A stretch of DNA of 64,000 bases. Origin: Teichococcus aestuarii (GTDB lineage: Bacteria > Pseudomonadota > Alphaproteobacteria > Acetobacterales > Acetobacteraceae). The position numbers and the translations under genes are program-made. The notes below the pieces were generated by a model. It worked only from the letters and a program-made list of their open reading frames with translations. It made no database searches and was not told where the DNA came from. Positions 40,154-49,985 of the stretch are shown here, piece by piece; the first letter of the stretch is position 1, and each line of letters begins with the position of its first letter. Location of the stretch: NCBI RefSeq assembly GCF_003116135.1, contig NZ_PDOA01000003.1:310001-374000 (forward strand), given 5' to 3'.

Positions 40154-41425
40154 TCAGTTCAGGGCGCGCCAGCCGATGTCGCGGCGGCAGAAGCCCTCCG
40201 GCCAGTTCACGGCATCCACCGCCGCATAGGCCGCGCCCCGCGCCTCGGCCAGGGTGGCGCCGCTGGCGGCGACGCCGAGCACACGCCCGCCCGTGGCCAC
40301 CAGGCTGCCATGCGCGTCCCGCGCCGTGCCGGCATGGAAGACCTGCGCGCCCGGCACCTGCGCCGCCCGCTCCAGCCCCTCGATGACGCTGCCCTTCTGG
40401 TAGGCGCCCGGGTAACCCTTCGCCGCCATCACCACCACCATCGCCGCCTCCTCCGACCAGCGCAGGGCGAAGCGGTCCAGTTCGCCATCGCAGGCGGCCA
40501 GCAGCGCGGCCAGCAGGTCGGATTGCAGGCGCAGCATCAGCACCTGGCATTCCGGGTCGCCGAAGCGGACATTGAACTCGATCAGGCGCGGACCGCTCTC
40601 CGTCAGCATCAGCCCGGCGAACAGCACGCCGCGGAAGGGCGTGCCGCGCTTCGCCATCTCCGCCAGGGTCGGGCGGATGATGCGGTCCATCACCTGCGCC
40701 TCGATCTCGGGCGTGAAGGCGGGCGGCGGGGAATAGGCGCCCATGCCGCCGGTGTTGGGGCCGGTGTCGCCATCGCCCACGCGCTTGTGGTCCTGCGCGG
40801 CGGCCATGGGCAGGGCGGTGGTGCCGTCGCACAGCGCGAAGAAGGAGACCTCCTGCCCCATCAGGCATTCCTCGATCAGGATCTCGGCGCCGGCCGCGCC
40901 GTGCACGCGCTCCTCCATGATCTCGGTGATGGCCTGCTCGGCCTCGGCCACCGTGGCGGCCACCACCACGCCCTTGCCGGCGGCGAGGCCATCGGCCTTC
41001 ACCACGATCGGCGCGCCCTTCCGCCGGACATAGGCGCGCGCCTCGGCGGCATCCGTGAAGCGGGCCCACTCGGCGCCGGGCACGCCGGCGGCGGTGGTCA
41101 CCTCTCGCGTGAAGGCCTTGCTGCCCTCCAGCTTCGCGGCGGCGGCGCTGGGGCCGAAGCAGCGGATCCCGGCTGCGGCGCAGGCATCGGCCAGCCCCAG
41201 CGTCAGTGGCGCCTCCGGCCCCACCACCACCAGGTCCACCGCCTGCGCCTGGGCGAAGGCCACCAGCCCGGCGACATCCTCGGCGCCGATCGCCACGCAT
41301 TCGGCGATCTCGGCGATGCCCGCATTGCCCGGCGCCACCCAGAGCTTGCCCAGCAGGCCGGAGCCGGAGAGCGCCCAGGCCAGGGCATGTTCGCGGCCGC
41401 CGCCGCCCACCAGAAGCACTTGCAT
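40154..41425 (-). CDS. purD: Phosphoribosylamine-glycine ligase
   Basis: Second step of purine synthesis: joins glycine to phosphoribosylamine with ATP. The 423-residue ATP-grasp enzyme shows the N-terminal [19 protein letters not shown], the [13 protein letters not shown] segment, the [17 protein letters not shown]-binding stretch and [22 protein letters not shown] motifs. The ATG at 41425 is the family start. It stands alone here, apart from other pur genes. Confidence 0.96.
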   Translation of the reverse strand: MQVLLVGGGGREHALAWALSGSGLLGKLWVAPGNAGIAEIAECVAIGAEDVAGLVAFAQAQAVDLVVVGPEAPLTLGLADACAAAGIRCFGPSAAAAKLEGSKAFTREVTTAAGVPGAEWARFTDAAEARAYVRRKGAPIVVKADGLAAGKGVVVAATVAEAEQAITEIMEERVHGAAGAEILIEECLMGQEVSFFALCDGTTALPMAAAQDHKRVGDGDTGPNTGGMGAYSPPPAFTPEIEAQVMDRIIRPTLAEMAKRGTPFRGVLFAGLMLTESGPRLIEFNVRFGDPECQVLMLRLQSDLLAALLAACDGELDRFALRWSEEAAMVVVMAAKGYPGAYQKGSVIEGLERAAQVPGAQVFHAGTARDAHGSLVATGGRVLGVAASGATLAEARGAAYAAVDAVNWPEGFCRRDIGWRALN

Positions 41426-41524
41426 CGTGACCCGAGGCCCTTGTTCCAAACCGGGGCCGCGCTAGCATGACTGGCGGGGCTCCGTCAGCCCATGCCTTCA
41501 ACCCTGTGCCAGGCCGCCGCCGCC

Positions 41525-41902
41525 TCAGGCGGAGGTGTTCCAGATGTCGCGGTGCCATTTCCAGCCGCCATCCCCGCATTTCCACAGCACGACATACTGG
41601 ATGGGGATGGTGGCGCTGCCGGTGACGATCTCCCCCCGCGCGACCTCGCAGGCCATCTCGCCCAGGATGGTGGTCTCGAACGGCCGCAGGCGGCAGGCGG
41701 TCACGCCAAGGCTGCGGGCCGCCTGCTGCCAGAATGCGCGGATCGCCTCCAGCCCCTGCACCGCCTCGCCGCCCGGCGGCAGGATGAGGGCATCGCGGGT
41801 GTAGACCTGGTCCAGGGCCTCGAACCGGCCCTGGCCGACAACCTGCTCCTCGAAGATCCTGTTGACCTCGTCCATGGCTTGCCTCGCGGCCGCGTCGCGC
41901 AT
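41525..41902 (-). CDS. NTF2-like (YybH/SnoaL type) protein
   Basis: A 125-residue small alpha+beta barrel protein. MDEVNRIFEEQVVGQGRFEALDQVYTRDALILPPGGEAVQGLEAIRAFW is the typical opening of YybH/DUF4440-like NTF2-fold proteins, closing with IQYVVLWKCGDGGWKWHRDIWN. The start ATG at 41902 lies 5 bases after GGGAGG. The role is unknown. Upstream, the short gap to xseA (41903-42002) holds an AT-rich stretch (41925-41947) that may serve divergent promoters. Confidence 0.82.
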   Translation of the reverse strand: MRDAAARQAMDEVNRIFEEQVVGQGRFEALDQVYTRDALILPPGGEAVQGLEAIRAFWQQAARSLGVTACRLRPFETTILGEMACEVARGEIVTGSATIPIQYVVLWKCGDGGWKWHRDIWNTSA

Positions 41903-42002
41903 CGGAGCCTCCCGGGGATGCAACATGTTCTGATATAGTAACGTATTGCGGTGTGGCCCGCAAAGGCCGGCCGGCTGGCCGTGGCGCCGCGGCCGCCCTA
42001 CT

Positions 42003-43529
<1,527 letters not shown>

Positions 43530-43567
43530 CCATCGACCCCAAGGCCATCGCCCTGAAGGATGCCCGC

Positions 43568-44416
43568 ATGCTCTCTCGCCGCCTCGCCCTCGCCCTGCCC
43601 GGCCTGCTGCTGGGCGCCTGCGGGGGCGGCGCGGAGCCGGTCGCGGCCTCCAACCCCTCCGCGGGGCCGCTGCTGGCGCTGCCGCCGGAGGCGCCGGCCC
43701 AGGGCGGGCTGCTGCTCGGCCGCACCCGCCCCGGCAGCCGCGTGACGCTGGATGGCCGCGCCGTCTCGGTGGCGCCCGATGGCCGCTTCGCCCTGGGCTT
43801 CAGCCGCGACGCGGCGCCCGCCGCCGAGCTGGTGGTGACCACTCCCGGCGGCCAGACGGAGCGCCGCAGCCTCGCCGTGGCGAGGCGCGAATGGGACGTG
43901 CAGCGCATCAACGGCCTGCCCGGCGCCATGGTCAGTCCCAACGCGCAGCAGATGGCCCGCATCACCCGCGAGCGCGAGCGCATCGCCGCCCTGCGCAAGG
44001 TGGACAGCGACCTGCCCCATTTCGCCGAAGGGTTCGACTGGCCGGCGCATGGCCGCATCAGCGGCGTGTATGGCAGCCAGCGCATCCTGAACGGCGAGCC
44101 GCGCGCCCCGCATCTGGGGCTCGACATCGCCGCCCCCACCGGCACGCCCTGCGCCACCATGGCCCCCGGCCGCGTGCTGCTGGCCGAGGATCTCTACTTC
44201 ACCGGCAACACCGTGCTGGTGGACCATGGCCACGGCGTGGTCAGCCTCTACGCCCACCTCTCGGCCATGGATGTGCGGGAGGGGGCGATGCTGGCGCGCG
44301 GCCAGCGCCTGGGCGCGATCGGCGCCACCGGCCGCGTCACCGGGCCGCACCTGCATCTGGGGCTGCACTGGTTCGCCACGGCGCTGGACCCGCAGCCGCT
44401 GCTGCCTCCCGCCTGA
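43568..44416 (+). CDS. M23 family endopeptidase, predicted lipoprotein
   Basis: A 282-residue LytM/M23 metallopeptidase acting on peptidoglycan cross-links. The lipobox LLLGAC (Cys18) places it at a membrane. Zinc ligands are visible: HLGLDIAAPTGTP (His and Asp) and the HLHLGLHW motif near the C-terminus, so it is probably active. An Ig-like N-terminal region (residues 40-110) precedes it. An AAGGA site lies 7 bases before the ATG at 43568, which is preferred to a GTG that overlaps the xseA stop. Confidence 0.92.
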   Translation: MLSRRLALALPGLLLGACGGGAEPVAASNPSAGPLLALPPEAPAQGGLLLGRTRPGSRVTLDGRAVSVAPDGRFALGFSRDAAPAAELVVTTPGGQTERRSLAVARREWDVQRINGLPGAMVSPNAQQMARITRERERIAALRKVDSDLPHFAEGFDWPAHGRISGVYGSQRILNGEPRAPHLGLDIAAPTGTPCATMAPGRVLLAEDLYFTGNTVLVDHGHGVVSLYAHLSAMDVREGAMLARGQRLGAIGATGRVTGPHLHLGLHWFATALDPQPLLPPA

Positions 44417-44514
44417 GAGGCGGCAACACCCCGGCAGCATTTTTCGCGATAATCCACCAAATTGCAGTAACGCTTTCATCACCCGGTAAGGGTCGGGGAG
44501 GCATTGGCGAGCGC

Positions 44515-44757
44515 ATGTCGATCCTTTCCGAATTTCTCCCCCGCCCCGCCCCCTCACCGGAGAACCTCCGCCGCGCCGGCTCGATCGAGGCGCCGCTGAT
44601 CGCCCTGTTCGACAGCAGTGTCGCCACCGGCGACGCCCTGCGCAGCGCCGGCGCCACGCTGTGGCGGGAGGCGTCGCCCGGGGTCGTCATCCTGGCGCCG
44701 CTGCCGGGCCTGCGCGAGAAGCTCTACGCCGCCGGCGCCATGCTGGTGGTGGGCTGA
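44515..44757 (+). CDS. Small conserved-looking hypothetical protein
   Basis: An 80-residue protein starting MSILSEFLPRPAPSPENLRRAGSI, with a predicted alpha/beta pattern (LIALFDSS...GDALRSAGATLWREASPGVVILAPL). It has no signal, membrane segment or recognised motif. The codon bias matches neighbours, and a GGGGAGG lies about 14 bases upstream. It could be a distant small-domain protein; I assign no function. The preceding 98-base gap contains an AT-richer stretch that may hold its promoter. Confidence 0.5.
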   Translation: MSILSEFLPRPAPSPENLRRAGSIEAPLIALFDSSVATGDALRSAGATLWREASPGVVILAPLPGLREKLYAAGAMLVVG

Positions 44758-44788
44758 GGCGCCCGGCGGCCGGCAGGCGGTCCACTCA

Positions 44789-45718
44789 TCAGCCCGGGGG
44801 CGCGGCCTCCGCCCTGTAGTAGCGCGCCGGGAAGCGGCGGTGCAGCCAGAGCCACTCCTCCGGCCGGGCCCGCACCCAGGCTTCGATCCGCGCATTCACC
44901 GCCAGCATGGTGGTGCGCACATCGGCATGGTGGTCGCCCGTCTGCGGCAGCGGCAGCGGCGGCTCGACCACCACCCGGAAGCGGCCCGGCCCGGCCCGCT
45001 CGACATGCACCGGGATCAGCGGGCAGCGGAAGCGCAGCGCCATCTCGGCCGGGGCCGGCGCGGTCATCGCCGGGTGGCCGAGGAAGGGCAGCTCCAGCCC
45101 CTCGTTCAGCTTCTGGTCCACCAGCAGCCCCAGCGCGTGGCCCGCCGCCAGATGCCGCAGCGCCAGCCGCGCCCCCTTCGAGCCCTTGGGGAACAGCGGC
45201 AGCTCCACGCCGCCCTCGCGCATCTGGCGCAGCGCGGCATCGACATGCGGGTTGTCCGGCGCGCGGTAGAGGCTGGCCATGCGCAGCCCCACCGCATGCG
45301 CCGCCAGCGGCAGCACCTCCCAGTTGGCCAGATGCGCCGAGACGAAGATGACCCGCGTCTCGCCGGCGGGGAGATGCTCGGCGCCGACCACCTCCCAGCC
45401 GGGGCCGCCCTCCGTCCGGCGCAGGCCGGCGAGGTGCGGCAGCTCCAGCGCGGTGCGGCCGAGATTGTCCCAGGCACCGCGCAGCACGCGCTCCCGCCAG
45501 GCGGCATCGCTCTGCGGGAAGGCCAGCGCCAGGTTGCGCCGCCCGACGCGCGAGACCGGCAGCCACGGCCCCAGCCCGCGCGCCACCGCGCCGCCCAGCG
45601 CCGAGGCGCGCCGCGGGCCCAGCGCCCGCGCCAGGGCCAGCAGGCCGCGCACCACCCCGCCTTCCACCCGCCACCACAGGCGACGCACTGCCTTCGCCAT
45701 GCCAGCTTCATTCTTCAT
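44789..45718 (-). CDS. LpxL/HtrB-like lipid A late acyltransferase
   Basis: A 309-residue inner-membrane acyltransferase of the LpxL family, which adds a secondary acyl chain to lipid A. The catalytic HX4E dyad is in FVSAHLANWE, and the DNLGRTALELPH, LYRAPDNPHVDAALRQMR and VDQKLNEGLELPFLGHPA blocks are conserved. An AGAAGG site lies 7 bases before ATG 45718. The region upstream (45719-45955, 237 bases) is a divergent gap with no other gene. Confidence 0.88.
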   Translation of the reverse strand: MKNEAGMAKAVRRLWWRVEGGVVRGLLALARALGPRRASALGGAVARGLGPWLPVSRVGRRNLALAFPQSDAAWRERVLRGAWDNLGRTALELPHLAGLRRTEGGPGWEVVGAEHLPAGETRVIFVSAHLANWEVLPLAAHAVGLRMASLYRAPDNPHVDAALRQMREGGVELPLFPKGSKGARLALRHLAAGHALGLLVDQKLNEGLELPFLGHPAMTAPAPAEMALRFRCPLIPVHVERAGPGRFRVVVEPPLPLPQTGDHHADVRTTMLAVNARIEAWVRARPEEWLWLHRRFPARYYRAEAAPPG

Positions 45719-45955
45719 GGGCGCGCCTTCTGCGGCATCGGGCGGCGTTTGGCCAGCCTCGCGCGGCTCAGGCGGGAGGGGGGCGGCACGCCGGGCGGCC
45801 TGCAGCGCGAGGCCGCCATGGAGCAGCCGGGGGGCGCCTGCAACGCCGGTGCCGGCCGGCGGTTTAGGCCTTCGTGGCGGCGCCGGCCAGCATGGATTAC
45901 GGCGCGTTAATGCCTATATGATGGGCCGATGAAAGATTCCCGGAGGAACACCCCT

Positions 45956-46978
45956 ATGCACGGAAGAGCCAGGTTCCTGGCCGCCCTTGCCGCTTTTGCC
46001 CTGGTGCTCGGCCCGGCCCTGGCGGAGGCCCGCCCGGGCGGCCGCTCCAGCTTCGGCAGCCGCGGCAGCCGCACCTTCGCGCCGCCGCCCGTCACCCGCA
46101 CGGCGCCCGACGCGGCGCGGCCGATGGACCGCACCATGACCCAGCCCGGCCAGCAGGCCCGGCCGAACGCGGCCGCCCCCGGCGCCGCCACCGCTACGCG
46201 CGGCGGCATGTTCGGCGGCGGCTTCGGCGGCGCGCTGATGGGCGGGCTGATCGGCATGGGCATTGGCGGCCTGCTGTTCGGCAACGGCCTGTTTGGCGGC
46301 TTCGGCGGCATCGGCAGCATCCTGGGCCTGCTGCTGCAGATCGGCCTGATCGTGCTGCTGGTGCGCTTCGCGATCCGCTTCTTCCGCAACCGCAACCAGC
46401 CCGCCATGGCCGGCGGCCCGCGCCCCGGCCCGCTCCACCGCGAGGCGCAGCCCGCCGCGCGGCCGATGGGCATGGGCGGTCTCGGCGGTGGCATGGCCAG
46501 TGGCGGCATGGCCAGTGGCGGAATGGCCAGTGGCGGAATGGGCGGTGCCCGGCCGGCGGCCCCGGCGGCAACCCCGGTGCAGCTGGCGCAGTCCGACTTC
46601 CAGGCCTTCGAGGGCCTGCTGCGCGCGGTGAACGAGGCTTGGTCTCGCCGCGACCCGGCGGCCCTGTCGCGGCTGACGACGCCCGAGATGATGGGCTTCT
46701 TCAGCAAGGACTGGCGCGACCTGGAGGCGCGCGGCTGGCGCAACGAGACGCGCGACCCGCGGCTGGAGCAGGGTGATCTCGCCGAGGCCTGGCGGGAGGG
46801 CGACTCCGAATACGCCACCGTCGCCATGCGCTTCAGCCTGGTCGACGTGACCTACGACGCGCAGGGCCGCGTGGTGGAGGGCGACCCGGACCGCCGCGAC
46901 ACCGCCACCGAGCTGTGGACCTTCGTGCGCGGCCCGGCGGGAAGCTGGAAGCTTTCGGCGATCCAGCAGACCGGCTGA
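45956..46978 (+). CDS. Tim44-like domain protein with Gly-rich TM core
   Basis: A 340-residue membrane protein. Order: signal/anchor; an Arg/Ser/Gly-rich linker; a glycine-rich hydrophobic region (about 85-135, GGALMGGLIGMGIGGLLFG...) that may hold two TMs; a GGMAS repeat run; and a C-terminal Tim44-like domain (QSDFQAFEGLLRAVNEAWSRRDPAALSRLTTPEMMGFFSKDW...) that binds lipids or proteins in relatives. The start at 45956 lies 9 bases after GGAGG. Codons for the GGMAS repeats (46491-46545) form three 15-bp units. Confidence 0.85.
   Translation: MHGRARFLAALAAFALVLGPALAEARPGGRSSFGSRGSRTFAPPPVTRTAPDAARPMDRTMTQPGQQARPNAAAPGAATATRGGMFGGGFGGALMGGLIGMGIGGLLFGNGLFGGFGGIGSILGLLLQIGLIVLLVRFAIRFFRNRNQPAMAGGPRPGPLHREAQPAARPMGMGGLGGGMASGGMASGGMASGGMGGARPAAPAATPVQLAQSDFQAFEGLLRAVNEAWSRRDPAALSRLTTPEMMGFFSKDWRDLEARGWRNETRDPRLEQGDLAEAWREGDSEYATVAMRFSLVDVTYDAQGRVVEGDPDRRDTATELWTFVRGPAGSWKLSAIQQTG
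46491..46545 (+). repeat. 15-bp in-frame repeats coding GGMAS
   Basis: Three near-identical 15-bp units (GGCATGGCCAGTGGC-like, one base varying) inside the Tim44-like gene, encoding GGMASGGMASGGMAS. It is a probable site of slippage and length variation. Confidence 0.75.
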
Positions 46979-47006
46979 GCCGGCGCGGACCAGGCAAGGC
47001 CATGAC

Positions 47007-47037
47007 GGGGGCGCGGCGCAGGCCGCGCCCCCTTTTT
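47007..47037 (+). terminator. Intrinsic terminator after the Tim44-like gene
   Basis: Perfect 11-bp arms GGGGGCGCGGC/GCCGCGCCCCC with a 4-nt loop, followed by TTTTT (47033-47037). This is the clearest classical rho-independent terminator in the window. Confidence 0.9.
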
Positions 47038-47075
47038 ATGCGCGGCTTTATGCGCGGCACCCTTTCATGCGCGGC
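47038..47075 (+). repeat. Three copies of ATGCGCGGC after the terminator
   Basis: ATGCGCGGC occurs at 47038, 47050 and 47067, the last two followed by ACCC. They sit in the 208-base gap upstream of the NMT1-like receptor gene. The purpose is unknown; duplication by slippage or a cluster of protein sites are both possible. Confidence 0.55.
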
Positions 47076-47245
47076 ACCCGGGGGCGCGCAGACCGGGGCG
47101 GCGGCGTCCTCAAGGCGGCCTCCCCGCCGGCCCGGGCCATGAGGAAGGCCCGAGACGGCGCTTCCCCGCCCGGCACCGCGGTTGCTACATGCCGCGCATC
47201 CGCCGGCCGCGCCTCCGCGCGCCGGCGCCGACCGGGAGACTTTCC

Positions 47246-48274
47246 ATGCTCGCCACCCGTCGCGGCCTGATGCTCGGCACCGCCGGCACGCTGCTCGCCA
47301 TGCCCCACCTCGCACGCGGGCAGGCCGCGCTGACGCCGGTGAAGTTCTGCCTGGACTGGGCCTTCCAGGGCCCGCAGGCGCCCTTCCTGCTCGCCGCCGA
47401 GCGCGGCTTCTTCCGCGAGGAAGGCATCGCCATCACCATCGACCGCGGCTTCGGCTCGGGCGACACGCCGGTGAAGGTCAGCACGGGCGCCTACGAGTTC
47501 GGCATCGCCGACCTCTCGCCGGCCATCCGCCTGCGCCTGACCACCCAGGGCAGCGACATCATCGCCCCCATGGTGATCCAGCAGGGCAGCCCGCTGGCGG
47601 TGATGACGCTGAAGAAGAGCGGCATCACCACCCTGAAGCAGCTGGAAGGCCGCAAGGTGGCGGCGCCGGAGACGGATTCCGCCCGCCAGCTCTTCCCCGC
47701 CCTGGCCAAGGCCGCCGGCATCGACTCCAGCAAGATCAACTGGCTGACGGTGACGCCGCAGCTGCGCGAGCCGATGCTGGTGCGCGGCGAGACGGATGCC
47801 ATCACCGGCTTCGAGGTCTCCGGCGTGTTCAGCCTGCGCAGCCTGCGCGTGCCGGAGGGCGACATCGTCTCGCTGCGCTATTCCGACGCGGGCGTGGCGC
47901 TGCTCTCCACCGCGCTGCTGGTCAAGCGCCCCTATGCCGAGGCCAACCCGAAGCTGGTGACGGGCATGATCCGCGCCATCGCGCGCGGCCATGCGGCGGC
48001 CTGGAAGGACCCGGACGCCGCCATCGCCACCCTGGCCCAGCGCGACCCGACGGCGCCGAAGGAGCTGGAGAAGGCGCGCATGATGGCCAATTTCGGCTTC
48101 ATCCGCACGCCGGAGGTGCTCTCGGGCGGCTTCGGCAACCTCACCGAGGCGCGGGTGCAGGCGGCGATCGAGACGATCCGCTCCGCCTTCGGCATCGACG
48201 CCCCGCTGAAGGCCGGCGAGATCTACACCCCCGCCTACCTGCCCCCCGCCAGCGACCTGACGCTGCCCGCCTGA
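47246..48274 (+). CDS. NMT1/THI5-like ABC transporter substrate-binding protein (orphan)
   Basis: A 342-residue receptor. The signal peptide MLATRRGLMLGTAGTLLAMPHLARGQ is followed by VKFCLDWAFQGPQAPFLLAAERGFFREEGIAITIDRGFGSGD, the classic SsuA/ThiY (NMT1) opening, and DSARQLFPALAKAAGID later. Relatives bind sulfonates, nitrate, pyrimidine or riboflavin precursors. No ABC ATPase or permease gene follows. GGGAG precedes the ATG. The gene is closed by a 16-bp-stem terminator. Confidence 0.88.
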   Translation: MLATRRGLMLGTAGTLLAMPHLARGQAALTPVKFCLDWAFQGPQAPFLLAAERGFFREEGIAITIDRGFGSGDTPVKVSTGAYEFGIADLSPAIRLRLTTQGSDIIAPMVIQQGSPLAVMTLKKSGITTLKQLEGRKVAAPETDSARQLFPALAKAAGIDSSKINWLTVTPQLREPMLVRGETDAITGFEVSGVFSLRSLRVPEGDIVSLRYSDAGVALLSTALLVKRPYAEANPKLVTGMIRAIARGHAAAWKDPDAAIATLAQRDPTAPKELEKARMMANFGFIRTPEVLSGGFGNLTEARVQAAIETIRSAFGIDAPLKAGEIYTPAYLPPASDLTLPA

Positions 48275-48284
48275 GCCGCCGGGC

Positions 48285-48321
48285 GCCAGGGGCGGCCCGG
48301 CGTGACCGGGCCGCCCCTGGC
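48285..48321 (+). terminator. 16-bp-stem hairpin after the NMT1-like receptor
   Basis: Perfect arms GCCAGGGGCGGCCCGG and CCGGGCCGCCCCTGGC around loop CGTGA, starting 11 bases after the stop. A very stable terminator without a T-run. Confidence 0.8.
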
Positions 48322-48430
48322 CAATCCCTCCTTTGCCGCACCCCTGCCGCATCCCCTGCCTCATCCCCCTGGGCAAGCGCCCCCTGCCGGGTCTATCCCG
48401 TGCCGTCACCGACCCGCAGGAGAGATGCCC

Positions 48431-49954
48431 ATGTCCCGTCCGAAGCCCGTGATGCTCGTCATCCTGGATGGCTGGGGCTGGCGCGAGGACGAGGCGGACA
48501 ATGCCGTGCGGCAGGCCAGCACCCCCTGCTTCGACCGCCTCTGGGCCGAAAGCCCGCACAGCTTCCTGCGCACCTGCGGCGAGGATGTCGGCCTGCCGCA
48601 CGGGCAGATGGGCAATTCCGAGGTGGGCCACCTCAACCTCGGCGCCGGCCGCGTGGTGATGCAGGACCTGCCGCGCATCGACCGCGCCGTGGCCGACGGC
48701 TCGCTCGCCACCCTGCCCGCCGTCGCCGGGCTGATCGACAGGCTGAAGGCGAGCGGCGGCACGCTGCACCTGATGGGCCTGCTCTCCCCCGGCGGCGTGC
48801 ACAGCCACCAGGAGCACGGGCTGGCGCTGGCGAAGGTCTTTGCCGGTGCCGGCATCCCCGTGGCCATCCATGCCTGGACCGACGGGCGCGACACCCCGCC
48901 CCAGGCGAGCCCGGGCTACCTCGCCGCCTTCGAGCCGAAGCTGCCCGCGGGGGCGCGCCTCGCCACCGTCACCGGCCGCTACTACGCCATGGACCGCGAC
49001 AACCGCTGGGAGCGGGTGCGCCAGGCCTGGGACGCCATCGTCGAGGCCAAGGGGGAGCGGGCGGAGAGCGCCGCCGCCGCCATCGCCGCCGCGCACGCCG
49101 CCGGCAAGACGGACGAGTTCATTCCCGCCAGCGTCATCGGCGGCTATGCGGGGATGCAGGATGGCGATGGGCTGCTCTGCTTCAACTTCCGCGCCGACCG
49201 GGTGCGGCAGGTCCTGACCGCGCTGCTCGACCCGGCCTTCGACGGCTTTGCGCCGCCGCGCCGCCCGAGGCTCGCCGGCGCCGCCGGCATGACGGAATAC
49301 TCCACCGCGCTGAACCCGCTGCTGGAGACGCTGTTCGCCCCGCAGTCGATGCAGGACATCCTGGGCGCCGTGGTCTCGCAGGCCGGGCTGCGCCAGCTCC
49401 GCATGGCGGAGACGGAGAAGTACCCGCATGTCACCTACTTCCTGAACGGCGGCGAGGAGACCCCCTTCCCCGGCGAGGAGCGCGTCATGGTCGCCTCCCC
49501 CAAGGTGGCCACCTACGACCTGCAGCCCGAGATGTCGGCCCCTGAGCTGGCCGGGAAGGCGGTGGAGGCGATCAGCTCGGGGCAATTCGACCTGATCGTG
49601 CTGAACTTCGCCAATGCCGACATGGTGGGCCACACCGGCAGCCTGGCCGCCGCCATCAAGGCGTGCGAGGCGGTGGATGCGGGCCTGGCGCGGATCGAGG
49701 CGGCGGTGGCCGCCCAGGGCGGCGCCCTGCTGGTGACGGCCGACCACGGCAACGCCGAGATGATGAAGGACCCCGCCACGGGCGGCCCCTTCACCGCCCA
49801 CACCACCAACGTGGTGCCGGTGCTGCTGCGCGGCGGCCCGGCCGGCGCCACGCTGCGCGAGGGGCGGCTGGCCGATGTGGCGCCCACCCTGCTCGCCCTG
49901 CTCGGCCTGGACCAGCCGGCGGCGATGACGGGGCGGAGCCTGATCGCTGGCTGA
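48431..49954 (+). CDS. gpmI: 2,3-bisphosphoglycerate-independent phosphoglycerate mutase
   Basis: A Mn-dependent glycolytic enzyme interconverting 3- and 2-phosphoglycerate. The 507-residue protein begins MLVILDGWGWR with the metal Asp, has the phospho-Ser63 in MGNSEVGHLNLGAGR, and metal-binding motifs DGRDTPP, FANADMVGHTG and TADHGNAEMM. AGGAGAG lies 7 bases before ATG 48431; an in-frame ATG two codons earlier is less likely. It starts the run gpmI-envC-ctpA-deacetylase-rppH. Confidence 0.96.
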   Translation: MSRPKPVMLVILDGWGWREDEADNAVRQASTPCFDRLWAESPHSFLRTCGEDVGLPHGQMGNSEVGHLNLGAGRVVMQDLPRIDRAVADGSLATLPAVAGLIDRLKASGGTLHLMGLLSPGGVHSHQEHGLALAKVFAGAGIPVAIHAWTDGRDTPPQASPGYLAAFEPKLPAGARLATVTGRYYAMDRDNRWERVRQAWDAIVEAKGERAESAAAAIAAAHAAGKTDEFIPASVIGGYAGMQDGDGLLCFNFRADRVRQVLTALLDPAFDGFAPPRRPRLAGAAGMTEYSTALNPLLETLFAPQSMQDILGAVVSQAGLRQLRMAETEKYPHVTYFLNGGEETPFPGEERVMVASPKVATYDLQPEMSAPELAGKAVEAISSGQFDLIVLNFANADMVGHTGSLAAAIKACEAVDAGLARIEAAVAAQGGALLVTADHGNAEMMKDPATGGPFTAHTTNVVPVLLRGGPAGATLREGRLADVAPTLLALLGLDQPAAMTGRSLIAG

Positions 49955-49985
49955 GGCGGGGGCGGCGCGGCATGGCGGCGGCGGC

